Shown one piece after another: positions 63,930 to 64,000 of a stretch of 64,000 nucleotides of DNA. The notes below the pieces were generated by a model that saw only the letters and a list, made by a program, of their open reading frames with translations, did not search any database and was not told the origin of the DNA. Where the stretch lies: assembly GCA_035326705.1 (NCBI GenBank), contig DAOLES010000002.1, positions 311,990 to 375,989 of the forward strand. Reading direction: 5' to 3'. The stretch comes from Oligoflexia bacterium. GTDB lineage: Bacteria > Bdellovibrionota_G > JALEGL01. The position numbers were made by a program, and so were the translations under genes. How positions within the stretch are numbered: position 1 is the stretch's first letter; every line of letters begins with the position of its first letter.

Positions 63930-64000
63930 ATGGTTGCTCATATTGTATAGTCATTTAATAAAGTGTTAGTACATCAAAGATTATTTTTTATGATAAGCGA

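Noticed and set aside
1..64000. CRISPR arrays, rRNA operons or prophage modules
   Set aside because: No regularly spaced repeats, no rRNA-like stretches and no phage structural or integrase genes were seen on either strand.

Overview
This is 64 kb of an AT-rich Gram-negative chromosome. Signs of an outer membrane are an Omp85/TamB pair, many lipoboxes, a LysM/beta-barrel protein and a lytic transglycosylase. The mix of exported M1 and M3 peptidases, numerous orphan lipoproteins and a thrombospondin type-3/sorting-tail remnant resembles Bdellovibrionota/Myxococcota-like bacteria more than enterics. No rRNA or marker gene in the window settles this, so the taxonomy is a guess.

Layout. 1-3.0 kb: the C-terminal part of a SulP transporter, overlapped by a beta-carbonic anhydrase, then an FNT-family channel and a small lipoprotein. 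3.0-6.9 kb: a YhiN-like flavoprotein, a GIY-YIG protein, a standalone RnfD-like membrane protein and an MtaD-like deaminase. 6.97-7.06 kb: a strong candidate small RNA on the minus strand. 7.3-16.9 kb: Ada, a GlcD-like oxidase, a large lipoprotein, a fused OpuC-type ABC importer, a beta-helix lipoprotein, a transglycosylase and a methyltransferase. 17-23 kb: an exported M3 peptidase, LysE, GNAT, LOG, DUF3124 and a GT-C-like membrane protein. 23.4-29.8 kb: a lipoprotein, a TPR protein, a methyltransferase broken by an amber codon, DUF2177, MarR, an SSS symporter, an aldehyde dehydrogenase and a TSP3 remnant. 30-33.9 kb: small and orphan genes, a flavodoxin-like reductase, an SRPBCC protein and an envelope protein.

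34-44.5 kb is a long plus-strand run: two orphan exported proteins, a TamA-like Omp85 that carries a lipobox (as in TamL), a short TamB, then a four-gene Zrg-like set (His-rich DUF2796 protein, LolD-type ATPase, FtsX-type permease, DUF3299). 44.6-50.4 kb holds BI-1, an HPF-like protein, YihY, two orphans, a short TspO and a YbdG-like MscS channel.

The most unusual region is 50.6-55.1 kb. A single-gene cassette encodes a reverse transcriptase of the antiviral/unknown-group type. It is bounded by 24-bp inverted repeats (21 of 24 matching) with a GACTGTCCCC core. A second single-gene unit (54.36-55.05 kb) is bounded by TGTCCCCGGA/TCCGGGGACA. Between them lies a small MITE-like repeat with GTGTGTCCC ends, and one end of it has a diverged copy near 48.6 kb. 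The RhlE-like helicase and CPXCG genes between these units look like ordinary chromosome. I infer a family of GTCCCC-ended elements, probably mobilised in trans, one of which carries a putative defence reverse transcriptase. 55.1-64 kb: tRNA-His, a lipoprotein with three C1q-like repeats next to a LysM/coiled-coil/barrel protein, an orphan secreted protein, tRNA-Arg, a lipoprotein M1 aminopeptidase, and strong hairpins at the end.
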